Positions 47,587-59,899 of a DNA stretch of 64,000 nt are shown one piece after another. The notes under the pieces are model-generated. The model was given only the letters and a program-made list of their open reading frames with translations. It made no database searches and had not been told where the DNA came from. The position numbers and the translations under genes are program-made. Positions within the stretch are counted from its first letter, which is position 1. Every line of letters begins with the position of its first letter. This DNA is from Chloranthus sessilifolius (Eukaryota > Streptophyta > Magnoliopsida > Chloranthales > Chloranthaceae): assembly GCA_021018995.1 (NCBI GenBank), contig CM037586.1, forward strand, positions 152,562,060-152,626,059. The letters are read 5' to 3'.

Positions 47587-48990
47587 GGTAATGATCCTTT
47601 GACTTGAGTATCCCAACAATACATGTTGCGCGACTCACAAGTGCCTCGAGTCATATGCCATTTTCCCCTTAATTTTATGGGACCTCAGTGCTTATTATTC
47701 AACTTCATCGAGCTACCTTGCCCAATGGTATTAACTCGATGACCTCTTTGAATGCCTAAGCCCGCGGATGGCGTACAAGTCATTTGTCGCAGACTTTGAG
47801 ATGTGCATGGATCTCCGAGATCGACTATTCAATGGTTTTGTGGACCTTGAGATCCATGTGGCTTTAATGATCATGGAGATCATAAGTGCTAGCGCCTGCA
47901 CTCCGATTAGTCTAAAACCGTGGCGTAGGCCGGTCAATAGGTCAGGCTAGCTCTAAAAGCTCTGTCGGAGCCTAAATGTTAGAGCTAAGGTCAAATTTTG
48001 AGGGCCCTAAGGTAAGGCTTATGCCATTCAATAAAAGCCCTAAAATTTTAGGGCTTGATTAGGATACGGCAAGGCCTGGCCCTATATATGTTGTTTATAT
48101 TTTTTTACACTACATTCACCCTCTTATTTAACTGGTATATATGTATAGATATATAGACAAATATATACAATAAATATATTTACCAATCAATCTTTGGCAC
48201 GCTCACTTAGTATATATATTTACTATTATACATATGTATGACTTTTATAATTTGATATTGTGCATATTTCAGTTTATATTTTAAATTAGGGTAATGATCC
48301 TCTCACTCGAGTCATGAGACATAATCCCATGACTCGAGTCATGTAACCATTTCTCTTAAAATTATCCATTACCATGTATTACATATATCTTATATAGCAT
48401 AAGAAAAAATAAAGGTATAATGTTCCAAAGCCCAAAGCTTGAACATAGCCTAGCCCCAACCACAGCCCCAGCCCTAGCCCTTCGACGACCATGTTAAAGC
48501 CCACTAGGGATAGGTCTAGGACTAGGGCCGACCAGGGACGGAGTCAAACTTTCATGGGAGGGGGCCAAAGTATGAACAAGAGATGTATAATGTTATAAAA
48601 AATAAAAATAGCATTCATTTATTGTTAACAAAATCTTAAAAAAAAAAAAATCTTTTATTTATATATATTCGTGCGCCTATCAATAGGCATGAGGGTCAAT
48701 CTGCAATAGCTGAGAGCCATATTAATTGGGCTAAGCCTCATTTTTAACTTTTAATGTCTGTTTGGATAAAATAGTAGGAAAATGACGAATTCGGATTTAT
48801 AAATATAATAAATTCACGTGATTTTTGAGGTTGTAGGAATCCACATGATCTTTTATTTTTTACGATTTCGATGGCCTAATCATGTGTCAGAGAGAGACAG
48901 AAATGTCTTAGGATATGATTTAAGAAGAGAAGTTTTAGGAGGGTGGTTGAACTATTGCTGCTAAAAATTAGGAGAGACTAAAGTAGCGTA
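47587..48990. other. Intron 1 sequence with worn repeats
   Basis: GGTAATGATCCT and a nearby CTCGAGTCAT block occur at 47588-47660 and again at 48293-48345, perhaps the worn ends of one element. A region rich in TAGGGCC/GGCCTAG-like words lies at 47930-48080 and 48430-48540. No gene was found. Confidence 0.35.
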
Positions 48991-49007
48991 TTTGGTTGAG
49001 ACGCCTA

Positions 49008-49150
49008 AAAGATAGGAGAGAGAGAGAGAGAGGAGACGCCTAAAAGATAGGAGAGAGAGAGAGAGCTCAGCTGTGCATTTATAGGAGAGAGAGAGAGAGA
49101 GGAGACGCCTAAAAGATAGGAGAGAGAGGGAGAGCTCAGCTGTGCATTTA
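49008..49150. repeat. Tandem GA-rich minisatellite
   Basis: Units containing GAGACGCCTAAAAGATAGGA, a (GA)n run and CTCAGCTGTGCATTTA recur two to three times with a period of about 70 bp. Confidence 0.8.
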
Positions 49151-49915
49151 TTTAGACGGGGCCAATCATTTTGGCGCCTAACAAATAGGTAAGATAGATA
49201 AAAGAGAAAGAAAAAAAATTAAATAAGCAGGGTGGCCGTGGCCCCTGTTAGCCCCCCCTGTGGCCGACCACAGTGGACTCCCAGCCAGGCAATGGTCCGA
49301 CCCGACCGTTTGATAGCCCTACTATGGCCATGGCAAATTTGATTGCCAAATCCATGAAAGTTAGGGGTCTCAATGGGTTGAGCGGGGCCCAATTGGTCAA
49401 TTATAAGTGGGCCCAACTTGTTTATGAATTGGGTCATATTTAAGTGGGCCCAACTTTTTTAATTAGACATTTGAAACTCACTTATATTTGGCCCGACTTA
49501 TAAATTAGTATGGTCGGGTCCAAACCATTTACATATAGACCCAGCCCGTTGAGACTCTTAACTAAAAGTTCAAAAATAGCTGTGGAGCTCGACCGTCTGG
49601 TAAAATGGAAATGGTTGTTGAGGAGAGAGATTCAATTGCCTTCATCTTTTGCCCTCCTTCTTTCGTTTTCCTTCTTTATAGAAAACAAAATGGCCAATCT
49701 CTCAGCTATCCACTGAAATCAGAATGGCCAGCCCATTAATCCATTAGGGAAGGAGCTGCCATATCATAGTGCTGAGCAGGATGATAATGTCCCGTTTTGA
49801 GATTGGCGCACTATCATCTGCTCAGCGGCATGAGAGGAGGAACAAAGATTGGAGTTCTAAAGCGAATACAAGAGGTTTTCGTTTATATAATAATGCGTTC
49901 GTGGTGATACAACAG

Positions 49916-50140
49916 ATGGTATCATGTGTGGACTCACTTCATACTGTTGTGGGCTGTGTACTCGTCTTTCTTCACCCCTCTGGAGTTCGGTTTCTTCAGG
50001 GGTTTACCGAAGGACCTTTTCTGGCTCGACATCGCGGGACAAGTGGCATTCCTTGCCGACATCATCGTCCAGTTTTTCGTTGCGTACAGGGATTCCCAGA
50101 CTTATCGGATAGTCTACAAGCGCAACTTCATTGCCCTCCG
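49916..50140 (+). CDS. SKOR: K+ channel exon 2: S1 and S2
   Basis: The acceptor is ACAACAG|A. The first base completes Arg72, then WYHVWTHFILLWAVYSSFFT begins S1. FFRGLPKDLFWLDIAGQVAF leads into S2 and FFVAYRDSQTYRIVYKR ends it. These strings are nearly diagnostic for SKOR/GORK channels. The donor is CCG|GTCTGA, leaving CG of Arg147. Residues 72-146 plus two bases. Confidence 0.95.
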
Positions 50141-50231
50141 GTCTGATCTCCTCTCACTATTTCCCCCTTTTTTTATGTTCCTTCAAAGAAAACGCCTGCC
50201 TACATTTCTGATGCTCTCCATTGAACAACAG

Positions 50232-50295
50232 TTACTTGAAATCAGGCTTCGTGTTTGATTTACTTGGTTGTCTTCCTTGGGATGCTATCTACAAG
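50232..50295 (+). CDS. SKOR: K+ channel exon 3: S3
   Basis: After a 91-bp intron (50141-50231) the acceptor AACAACAG|T completes Arg147. The 64-bp exon encodes YLKSGFVFDLLGCLPWDAIY and K168 and ends in phase 0 at AAG|GTACTC. FIIDLL-C-PWD-IYK is the conserved S3 of the family; here I-I is V-F. A CT/C-rich run follows the donor. Confidence 0.92.
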
Positions 50296-50438
50296 GTACT
50301 CTCTCTCTCTCTCCCCCCCCCCTCAAATTATCTATTTGCTTAGCTGTAGTACATTATTTTTGGTTTATTTGATTAGGGTACAGGTATTTGTAACTGAGGA
50401 TTCTACATTGGTAACCAGGGTTTTGGACCGTTAAAACC

Positions 50439-53400
50439 TGTTGAAATATCTACAAATTGTTTATGCTTGGGCTTTACTCTCTAGTTTTCTTATAATAGGC
50501 TTAATATACAACAGTTTTACTACCTGGATACCACACTAGTTGCCTCTGCTTTTCTTACCTATGTTATTCCCTTTCAGTGGCATTGTCGTTTAGGCCACCC
50601 ATCATTGTGTAGTTTGCGAAGTATTATTTCATCACTGTCATTGTCGAAACTTTAGAATGTGATGTATGTGAGCTGAGTAAGCACTATCGTGCTATCTTTC
50701 ATCCTCATACTGAGAGTCCAAGATGGAGTCCTTTTGCATTAGTACCTTTAGATGTTTGGGGCCATATTAAGGTGTTCAATATGCTTGCTTTTCAGTACTT
50801 TTTTACTTTTATGAATGATCATTCTCGAATGGCATGGCTCTATTTGAGGAAGGATCGTATTGAGGTTTTTGAGATGTTTTAAACTGTTTTATGTTGAAGT
50901 TGTTAATCAATTTAATGCTCATTTACTTACTTTGCGTACTGATAATGCCACATAATATACGTCACATGGTTTTCAGTCTTTTCTCGATTGTCATGGCATT
51001 GTTCATCTATCCTCATGCAACCATACACCTCAACAAAATAGAGTTGCTGAAATGAAGAACAGACATTTTCGTAAGGTAGTTTGTGCTTTACATTTATAAA
51101 TTTATGTTCCTAAATCGTATTGGAGTGATGCTATTCTTACTGCATATTATCTCACTAATAGGAAGCCATCATTTGTCTTAGATGGTAAGTCACCTTTTTC
51201 GATTTTATTTCCTGGCGAAAATCGTTTTTTCTACCTCCCAAAGTGTTTGGATGTCCATTTTGTTCATAATCTTAGGAGTGGACATGAGAAACTTGATGCC
51301 CGGGCCTCAAAATGTATATTTCTTGGATGTTCTAGAACCCAAAATGGATGTTGTTTTTATAGGTCCTTGTTGAAGAAACTGTTTGTTTGTGCGGATGTAG
51401 CTTTCTTCAAGTCCACTTTACCCTACTCTGATGAATGGTGTCAGTTTGAGGATCATGTGATAGAATTTGTTCCCGTTCCTATTCCTGTGATGGAATCTTT
51501 CCCCTTGCCAAATTGGACTTGGAAGGCCAAAATGACCCATAAAGGTCTTTTCCTATCAGTGCCTTCTCCACCAACCTCAGAGTCTGTGAATTCTCATGTC
51601 AGTTAGATGGAGGAGAGTGACCTTCATGTTGCTCTCGTAAAGCTAAACGCTTCTGCACCGAACAACCTATTTCCAATTTTGTTTCCCTTCACCGTTTGTC
51701 TCCTAAATTTTGGTGCTTTGCATCGTCCTTATCCGCTTCATATATTCCTGTTTCCTATGAAGAGACTCTTGCCCATAATGGCTGGAAGAAGGCCATCGAA
51801 GAAGAGATGGCATCTCTTTATTGTAGTGCTGCATGGATCATGGATGCTCACTGAACTTCCAGCTGGTAAGAAGGTTGTAGGGTGTCGATGGGTGTACCCC
51901 ATGAAGCAAAATTCGGATGGCTCGTGGAAAGAGTAAAAGCTAGATTAGTGGCTAAGGGTTACACCCGTACTTATGGGATAGATTATTCAAAGACCTTTTC
52001 ACCCATCGCCATCTTAAAATCCGTCAGGGTCGTTATCTCTCTAGCAGCTACTATATCCTGGCCATTGCTTCAGTTTGATGTGTAGAATGCTTTTCTTCAT
52101 GGAGTCTTGATAGAGGAAGCTTATATGAAACAATCACCTAGATTTGTTGCTCAAGTAGATGTGGAGAATGCTTGATGTGGAGAATGCTTTTCTTCAGTAG
52201 AGTTGTTACCACCCATGGGATGTAGAAATGTCATGGAGTTCATTTTGCGCCTTTAAAAGGACCGAAAGGGGATTATCATTCTTGTGGTATATGTTGACAA
52301 TATTGTTGTCACTAGTAGGGATGAAAAAGGTATTGAGATCTTAAAATACCAACTCCAAAGGCATTTCCATACTAGATACTTGGGTTCACTGTGATATTTT
52401 TTAGGTGTTGAAGTGACAAGATCTAAAATTGTTATTAACCTTTCACAGAGGAAATACGTGCCAAACCTTCTCGCCGAAACAAGCATGTTGGGGGCTAAGC
52501 CAGTTGATACCCCCATGGACCTAAATCGAAAGTTGATGGTCGATCAAGGAGAACTCTTGAGTGATCGAGGGGGATATATGAGACTTGTTGGGAAACTAAT
52601 TTACTTGACCATCCTTGTCCTGATATCACCTCTGTTGTTAGTGTTGTCAACCAATTCATGATGCACCAAGGGCCCCCCTTACTGAAGCAGTCATTCGGAT
52701 TCTTAGATATCTAAAGGGGGCTCTTGGTTGTCGTTTTCTATACAAGAGGAACGGTCATGTTAACGTCAAAGGATATACAAATGTTGATTGGGCTGGTTGC
52801 CCCCAAGATCGAAAATCTACTACTGGATATTACACATTCATGGATGGAATTCTCGTTTCATGGAGGAGCAAAAAGCAAAGTGTCGTTGCAAGGTCAAGTG
52901 TCTAGGCTGAGTAACTAGCTAGGGCTCACACTACGTGTGAGCTTATGTGGTTGCATACATTTCTTTGTGAGCTTGGGATACATGTGATAGAACCAATCAA
53001 GCTTCACTATGACTATCAGGCTGCCATGCATATTGCTAGTAATCATGTTTTTCATGAAAGGACAAAGCATGTTGAAGTTGACTGTCACTTCATTCATGAG
53101 AAGATTTGTAATGGTGAGATATCCACTCTGCATGTTTCATCATAGAATCAACTTGTGGACATCTTCACAAAGACTTTAGGTTGGGCTTCAAGCCGTCAAA
53201 TCTGTTTCAAGCTGGGTATGGATGATATCTATGCTCCAGCTTTAGGGGGAGTGTTGGAATATCTACATTTTCTTTATGTTTGGGCTTTAGTTTCTACTTT
53301 TCTTGTAATAGGCTTAATAAACAATAGTTTTAAGTGTAAGGGCATTCTTGTAATTTTTCATGACTCGAATATTAATATAGAGGGAGTGGGACGTGGGATT

Positions 53401-53502
53401 CACTCAACTCTCTCATCCCTCTCTTTTTCATTCTCGTCCTTTCTTTCTCTCTTCTCTTCTTTTGTTGCAAACCCTAACCCTAACCCATGAGATATCTTAA
53501 CA
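50439..53502 (+). mobile_element. Ty1/copia element in intron 3, broken
   Basis: TGTTG... starts at 50439 and ...TTAACA ends at 53502, with AAACC on both sides (50434-50438 and 53503-53507). Parts in order are a left LTR remnant (50439 to about 50520), a GAG-pre-integrase block (about 50575), integrase (50690-51190), RT (51850-52400), RNase H (52640-53140), a purine tract AGCTTTAGGGGGAG, and the right LTR (53252-53502). It is a fossil, short for the family and broken in many places. The two LTR ends differ at roughly a sixth of positions by eye, so the insertion is old. It lies in the same direction as the channel gene. Confidence 0.9.
53252..53502 (+). repeat. Right LTR of the copia element
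   Basis: The 251-bp LTR begins TGTTGGAATATCTACATTTT, just after the purine tract, and ends TATCTTAACA. Its last part includes a short AACCCTAACCCTAACCC run at about 53469-53487. Confidence 0.8.
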
Positions 53503-53859
53503 AAACCGTTGATTGCCTTGAATCTGACGATGGAGTTCGCTTTTCATCTCAATCTTCCACGATTATATTTTGAGATCATGTTCCACCTATCAAACGGTCA
53601 TATGTTGATTCCACATGGAATACATCCCTAAAAGTGACCATTCTCATGGTACACTCATGATCAAGGTCACTTTGGGGGATGTTTGTCACGCAGACTCAAC
53701 ATCTGACCGTCCGATGGGTTGGACATGATCTCCATATCTGTAGTGTAGAAGATTGGGACGAAAAATGATTCAAGGCAGTCAACGGTTTTAACGGGTGAAA
53801 ACATTGTTTGCGAAAGTAAAATCTTTAGTTGCAACCCCCAGTTGCAACTATAGATAGCC

Positions 53860-54370
53860 ATTTGATTAATAATGCTCTTGATTTTAAGGTATGGATTAGT
53901 TTGTTAGTTGTCTTTTTAACCGTGTCATACTAGATTCAAGACCCCTTGGTGGAAGATAGAATATTTAGAATCTAGATTGCCTTGTTTGTTTATTTTATAC
54001 GTTTTTTTTGTTGATCAGTGAAGTGCTAATTCTTAGCAAGAAAAAGAATAAAGTGAACTTGACATTCACCTAGGTCCATAATTGAGAAAAGGATTGAACT
54101 CGACTAGTCGACTCATAAATGAAACACCTTGGTATCCATCAAGTAGGTTGCAACTTAGTTCCATTTTGTTCATTCATTTTAGTTCTATTATTTCTTATAA
54201 CAATTCTTTTGTTCCCTCAAATAGTAGTTACAAGGAAATGATGATGATGGATTCTTTTGTCGTCCAACTGGATTGACTAATGACTCACAAAGTCAATTAT
54301 GCTCTCCTTGTGGATAATCCAGAAACCAGGCATGAATCAGCCCAAACATCACACATCAGAGGATTGGAGC
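53860..54370. other. Intron 3 sequence, nothing recognised
   Basis: No conserved frame or repeat end could be supported. Confidence 0.45.
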
Positions 54371-54374
54371 CATC

Positions 54375-54443
54375 TGATCAGAGCATTTTAATGTGAACTG
54401 CTAAGTAGATTTGAACGGTGGTCCACATTAAAGTGCTCTGATC
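54375..54443. repeat. Short inverted repeat
   Basis: GATCAGAGCATTTTAATGTG (54375-54394) pairs with CCACATTAAAGTGCTCTGATC (54423-54443) across a loop of about 28 bp. It could be the end pair of a small MITE. Confidence 0.7.
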
Positions 54444-54529
54444 TAGCACTGCCCAATTCTTCAATGTCCTCGTCCATCATCCTCTCCTATGCATGGTAGT
54501 GGTAGAGGATTCTTGGTGCTTTCTTCACT

Positions 54530-55290
54530 ACTTGGACACTTTCCCTGTGAAGTGGCACTGGAAGGAGCATAGAATGGAGTGGACTTAAAGAATGTAACAT
54601 CCATAGTGACAAAGGATGTCCCTATAGAAGGATCATAACACTTTTACCCTTTCTAAGTGACAAGTTACCCAACAAACATACACTTAAACCGCCTTCGCAG
54701 AGAGTTTATCACATTTATTGGATGGAATATGAGCAAACGAACACAACCTAAAGTCCTAGGATGTACAATAAAAACCTACTGCTAGAACATAAAACCTTGT
54801 AGGGAGACTTCCCCTCAAGTATTGGTGTAGGCATGCTATTGATGAGGTAGCTAGAGGTGAGGACAGCTTCACCCCATAAATTTTTGGGAACATTCATACA
54901 CAATAGCAAGGACCTAGCAACCTCAAGGAGGTGCCGGTTTTTTCTTTCAACCACTCCGTTTTGTTGTGGAGTGTAAGGACAAGGGGATTACCACTCAATT
55001 CCATGCATCCGTAGGTAAGATTAAAGACAGTGGGATGAGTATTCTCCCCCATTGTCATATCTCAGTATCTTGACCTCAGTATTGAATTGAGTCAGCCCAC
55101 TTGCGAAATCGCGCTAACCTCATCTTTGGTTTTCATAAGAAAAGGGGGTGTATGGAGTACACTCATCAATAAATGAGCCAAAGTAACAGTGACCACCAAC
55201 AGAAACAACTGAGGAAGGCCCCCACACATCAGCATGAACAATTTTGAAAAGAATATCACGTTTACTTGAAGAAATTGGATAAAGATCTAC
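54530..55290 (-). pseudogene. Ty1/copia integrase fragment, antisense in intron 3
   Basis: The - strand frame at 54954-54748 contains VERKNRHLLEVARSLL and WGEAVLTSSYLINSMPTP, the conserved end of copia integrase. Upstream on the same strand (55290-55110) are pieces of the preceding integrase core. No LTRs were found. It is a broken fossil fragment unrelated in orientation to the complete-ended copia element nearby. Confidence 0.8.
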
Positions 55291-56186
55291 TATGTGTACA
55301 CCCGAAATAAGAGAAGCATAAATGACTTAGGTGAACTACTACACACACAACATATCTAAGTACCACGGACATATCTAAAATATATTCTAACAACATATCT
55401 AAGTACCACCGACATATCTAAAATATATTCTAACAACAGTTTCGTTATGAATACCATTTGTGGGTTCCAATTGAAATCTGCATAAATTTTTTTTTTTTTT
55501 TTATAGTTTTGGTTATTATGTTTGGACCAAGTTGAAATCTAAGATCAAGGTGAATAACTTTTTCAAAGATGATGGTGAAAATGTTTTAACTCATTTTAAT
55601 CTTATGGTAATTTCTTTGGGTGTTCATGTTATAGAAACTGTTCCACTTGTACTCTGATTTTGACCAGTTGTGTAGCAAGTTTGATGATGTTATTCAGCTT
55701 CTACTAACTAGAAGATTCTAATAATTTATTGAATGTATTGTTTCACTCTGTTGGACTGCTTCGTCTAGCTATGCCTCACCTTTATTTCATTTAAATGCCT
55801 TTTTAGTATGGCAAATCATATTTTCCTTCTATCATAGGGATGATTTTTCGCTTTTAACAAGGAGAAACAGTGTATATATGTTAAGAGGTGCATATACTCA
55901 GATATTACAGCAGGATCCTACATGATATTTTTTTGAAGAGCTTTTAAAAAATTTAAATTATTCTTTGAAACATTGCTAAGAGGTGCCTTTCTGTAAGATA
56001 TGCCTAACATTTTTTGAGGCGTGCATTAGAATAAGTTTCAATTGTTTTATTAATATTATTCTTTTTTATGAAATTAGTAATCTTAAAGTACTATGATTCT
56101 TTCGGCGTTTTCAACATATCATGTTATATCTATCAAACTAGCTACCACTCTTGATAGAATTTTTCAACGCAATGTGCTCAAATCAG
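55291..56186. other. Intron 3 sequence before exon 4
   Basis: A 43-bp unit containing AACATATCTAAGTACCAC and ATATCTAAAATATATTCT is tandemly repeated at 55345-55440. The rest is AT-rich with no frame recognised, up to the acceptor at 56186. Confidence 0.5.
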
Positions 56187-56526
56187 GCATGTGGAAAAAA
56201 AGAGGAAGTAAGGTACCTTTTGTGGACTCGGTTAACACGAGTACGCAAAGTAACTGATTGTTTCCAGAAGCTGGAGAAGGACATCCGTATCAACTACTTG
56301 TTTACAAGGATAGTGAAACTCATTGTTGTTGAGCTCTATTGCACACATACAGCTGCCTGCATTTTTTACTATCTGGCGACCACTATGCCTCCTTCTAAGG
56401 AAGGATATACATGGATAGGAAGTTTAAAGCTTGGTGATTATAGCTATGCACACTTCAGAGAAATTGATCTTGCAAAGCGGTACTTGGTATCGCTATATTT
56501 TGCCATAGTCACCATGGCAACAGTTG
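56187..56526 (+). CDS. SKOR: K+ channel exon 4: S4, S5 and pore helix
   Basis: The acceptor is AAATCAG|G. The 340-bp exon encodes residues 169-281 and one base of Gly282. S4 carries Arg/Lys at 177, 183, 186, 188 and 189 (VRYLLWTRLTRVRKVTDCF). KLEKDIRINYLFTRIVKLI begins S5, and VELYCTHTAACIFYYLAT continues it. EGYTWIGSLKLGDYSYAHFR is the pore turret, and SLYFAIVTMATVG the pore helix and filter start. The donor is GTTG|GTAAAT. Thr185 stands where SKOR has Tyr, a mild oddity in S4. Confidence 0.97.
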
Positions 56527-57746
56527 GTAAATTTCGTTCTTTCCCCCTTACTTTACCAAATTGATCTCCAAAAGCATTACAATATTTATCAGTTTTTTCT
56601 CTGGTGTGGTCCTTGGGGGTGACCAAAACCAACTCAAGGACGTATAAAAATAACATACCAAATATAAGTTAGAATGTGAAGAATATTACCCAGAATTGTA
56701 AGTCAGAACATCAGCAATAATATAATATAAAGAATCTAACATGAATATAAATATATAAAGGGTATGCAACAAATAGTACTATAATGATTGTTTAAAAATA
56801 TGCGTACAAAAGAGAAACAAACTTGTTTTTTAGAAGTAATGAAATACTAGTGTTGAGGAGGTAATGAGTGATATAAAACATTCATCCATTGGTTATAGAG
56901 TTCTAAATAGAAGGGACTCACCATCTTGCACCCAATGGTCTCACCCTGCAGCGTTATTATAGTCATTTTCCTAGTCTCTCTGCCACTTCATTCACTTTCA
57001 TTCCCCTGAATTAGCCTTTCATCTTTGTATTGTGCTTTCTTGAGCCTTGATCGTGCTGATGTAGATCTCTGTCACGGCAGATGTGCCAATTCACCTTGTG
57101 AAGCTCCTAAAACGGTATCGACATCTAGCCAGCTGAGGCAATCACTTTCAGATACTGATTCCTCACTGTAGAAGAACCAACTTCTCCAATCAGCCAACTC
57201 AGCAAGAAAAAACTATTTCATAGTCCTTTGATTTTTCTTGCATTGCCAAAAATTGCTCTTTTAGAAGCTGATTTTACAGCACAAAAAGCAGATCACTTTG
57301 CCACCTTTGCTTGAACCTTCTTTTTTGTCCTTGGAACTGAGAGAACAACTTAACGGTATTTATTGAAAACATGCGCAAACCAGATCTGTAAGTGTGTTGT
57401 AATCATACAAGCTGGACATGTGATCTGTGGTGCATCATATGCATATGAATCTCATCGGTCAACTAGAAGTCCACACGTGAAATACTGTTATTAAGAAAAC
57501 TTATATTTGTTTTAATACAATTCTTTCAAAAGGAAAAGATAAATGACATCACATTAGATAACAAAATACACTTGTCCAATTGTTTTTTCCCTTTTCTTGA
57601 TAGTGAACCGATTCAAAATAGCCATTTTTAATGCATGCATACTTTGTCTATAGATATTTTATCTTGAATGATAGCACTTGGTATCTTTCTCTCCAAGCAA
57701 CAAAGGGATAATGCTTGAAATTTATCTTGACTAACATGTCCATGGA
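56527..57746. other. Intron 4 sequence, nothing recognised
   Basis: AT-rich, with no conserved frame, inverted repeat or tandem array that I could support. Confidence 0.45.
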
Positions 57747-57840
57747 TGGGATTGGGCATTTAGCTCAATTGCAAGGTGCATGATGACGCAACCTTGAGTT
57801 CGCAGGTTCAAACCCAACCTACCTAACCCCCCAAAAGAAA
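57747..57840 (+). repeat. tRNA-derived SINE-like segment
   Basis: GGGCATTTAGCTCAATTGCA holds an A-box-like TAGCTCAATTG, and AGGTTCAAACCC about 45 bp downstream is a good B box. An A-rich CCCAAAAGAAAA follows. It is not a tRNA gene: the acceptor and anticodon stems do not form. Confidence 0.5.
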
Positions 57841-58344
57841 AGTGCGTTCAATCGCAGGTGGGAATGGGCTTGTTGCTCAATTAGAGCAAACATTCAAGCT
57901 TTTAGGCATGTTGTCACTTGTCAAATGCATGGTAGTTGCGATAACAAATCTCATTCTCAGGGCATAATAACTGATTTGGGGTATTGTAGAGCGATACTTA
58001 GCTCTAATCTAATGTTCTTAGAAGTTTAAAACAGGTTGTTATTGTACAACAGGAAGGTGGGTTTGAAGGGGATATCTCAAACAAGATCGGTGCAAGGTGG
58101 GCAAAACAACTAGTGTAATGTGTGGCCAATAAGTGCTACTTGGACTGAAGGAGTGTTTTACTGAGGCGATGTTAAGTCCTATATTACTTGATGGTGCATG
58201 GTTCAGGGCAAAGAAGAACAAACAGGAAGACAACTACATGTAGATGGAATGTACATGCTAACATGGATGTCGAGTACTAATAAAGGACAAAATTAGGAAT
58301 GAGTACATAAAAGGAAGTTTGGGATACCCTTAAGTTCAGGGGTG

Positions 58345-59845
58345 CCCTTGGCATGGGTCAAAATTTCGGACGAAACTGATACGTATCGTCCGATTCGTAT
58401 CAGTTTCGGGGGTGCCCGGTACGAGAAATTGGATATTTCTCGGGCACCCCTAAAAAGCCTATATTATCAGACGATACGGTCAATTTATCGCCAGTATCGT
58501 CCAAGAAAACGATAACTTGAAGTTATCGTTTAGTGGGGCCCAGCTTTTAGTGACGAAGGCTCGGGTTTCCCTTCTTTTCTTCATATTTTCTCTTCTCCTC
58601 CCTCTAAGCACCAGATCTACAATCCGATAGATTTTCCACCACCGAGAATCGTTCGGGAACGTCGCCGACTCGTCGGAGACCATACAAAACGTATGTTCCC
58701 TATAATTTTGTGTGTTTTTCTTTATTTGCTTCTATTTTTTTGTGCAAAAATATAGATCTACCCATAAATATGGTATATCTATATTTTTTAGCCCCAAATT
58801 TGAGGGGCTAAATGTTTCAACTAATGGATTATATATTCACAGAGGATGATCCTTTGAATCAGTGGATTGAAGAGAGAAGCTTCGGTGCTGGATAGTGACA
58901 ACATTACATGGTTGGACAATGCAGAAAGAATAACAGAGGAACATACTTCTCAATAACCTAGGTGGAAAAGAAGGCTGAGTCGCAAATCAATGGTTGGATC
59001 AAATGAAGAAACACAGCCCGGTAGTGATAATAATATGATGATGGGGGTGGTGGTGGTGATGGTGGAGGCGATGAAACCCACGTTGGCACTAGTGGTGGAG
59101 GCGATGATGTTGGTCCCTTTTATGGAGGTATTGTCGAATGGGACGATGAACCACTAGCAATGTTTGACACTCCTACATTTAGAGGTGGAGGGGTTGAATG
59201 AAGAGGAGCTTCAGAATCTTACCAACCACCACAAGATATGAGTTATACTATATCTACCTTTGGGGGATTTAGTTTGCAAAACACCGAAGATTCAACAACC
59301 AGTAACCCATTCCCAATCCCTCAACCAACCTACTCCCAACATGAAGACTTCATTGGTCAAATTTTTGGAGGACTGACATTTCCGTATTACACTAACGCAT
59401 ACCCTAAGTTAATGCCTCAGTTTGAAAGGGGAACATATGATCATGGGTATCAATATGACCAACACTAAAGGCCAAATTGACGCACTCATGATGATGATAA
59501 CGACGACGACGAAGAACCACCAAGGAATTCAATGTGGCTTTAATGTAAGGTTTTTATGTACAATGTGCTACGATCAATAGTCTAATCATGGTGTCTTTAT
59601 TGTTTTATTCATATACAAGGCGATAACATTCTCAAAGATTGCATCAAAGAGGCCTAAAATAATCTTTAAAAATGTTGAAAATTTTAGAAAGTCATTAACA
59701 TATTTTTTCACATTTTTTGGGTATTTTATGGGATTTAAAAATAAATAAATAGTACCAGAATGTATCGGCCGATACCCGGTACGTATCGTCCAAGAGGCTT
59801 GGACGATATGTACCGGATTTCCAGATTTTTTACCCATGACCATTG
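58345..59845 (+). mobile_element. hAT-like DNA transposon remnant in intron 4
   Basis: The left end CCTTGGCATGGGTCAAAAT and the right end, on the - strand CCAATGGTCATGGGTAAAAA, are imperfect inverted repeats. Both ends hold GATAC/GTATC words with CGTATCGTCC. Between them the + strand encodes, in shifting frames, the C-terminal tail of a hAT-type transposase: a DPLNQWIEER block at about 58850-58880, LDSDNITWLDNAERITEEHT near 58889, a Gly/Asp-rich tract near 59040-59110, and a Tyr-rich end (59238-59468). The N-terminal and catalytic parts are missing. Stops and frame changes show it is inactive. The target duplication was not resolved. Confidence 0.55.
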
Positions 59846-59899
59846 GTAAAAGAGAGTCAAAGGATTCTGTTTTAAATGGTTTGAGCATGTCCATTGAAG

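Larger units (their letters stand above)
50405..53800. mobile_element. MITE-like element split by a copia insertion
   Basis: The outer arms are GGACCGTTAAAACC (50425-50438) continued after the copia element by GTTGATTGCCTTGAATC, and at the right GCAGTCAACGGTTTTAACGG (53778-53797). Read on the - strand the right arm gives CCGTTAAAACCGTTGACTGC, matching the left. It is the same family as the element at 20240-23080. Noncoding; superfamily not determined. Confidence 0.65.

Noticed and set aside
53469-53487. Telomere-like AACCCTAACCCTAACCC run
   Set aside because: There are only about three 6-bp units, it is not the plant 7-bp CCCTAAA repeat, and it lies within a copia LTR, so it is neither a telomere nor evidence of an interstitial one.
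57747-57840. Functional tRNA gene
   Set aside because: A and B boxes are present, but no cloverleaf forms and the 3' side runs into an A-rich tail, so a SINE fits better.
59238-59468. Tyr/Gln-rich 76-residue frame as a host gene
   Set aside because: It lies between inverted ends and next to hAT-like blocks, so it is best read as the tail of a dead transposase.
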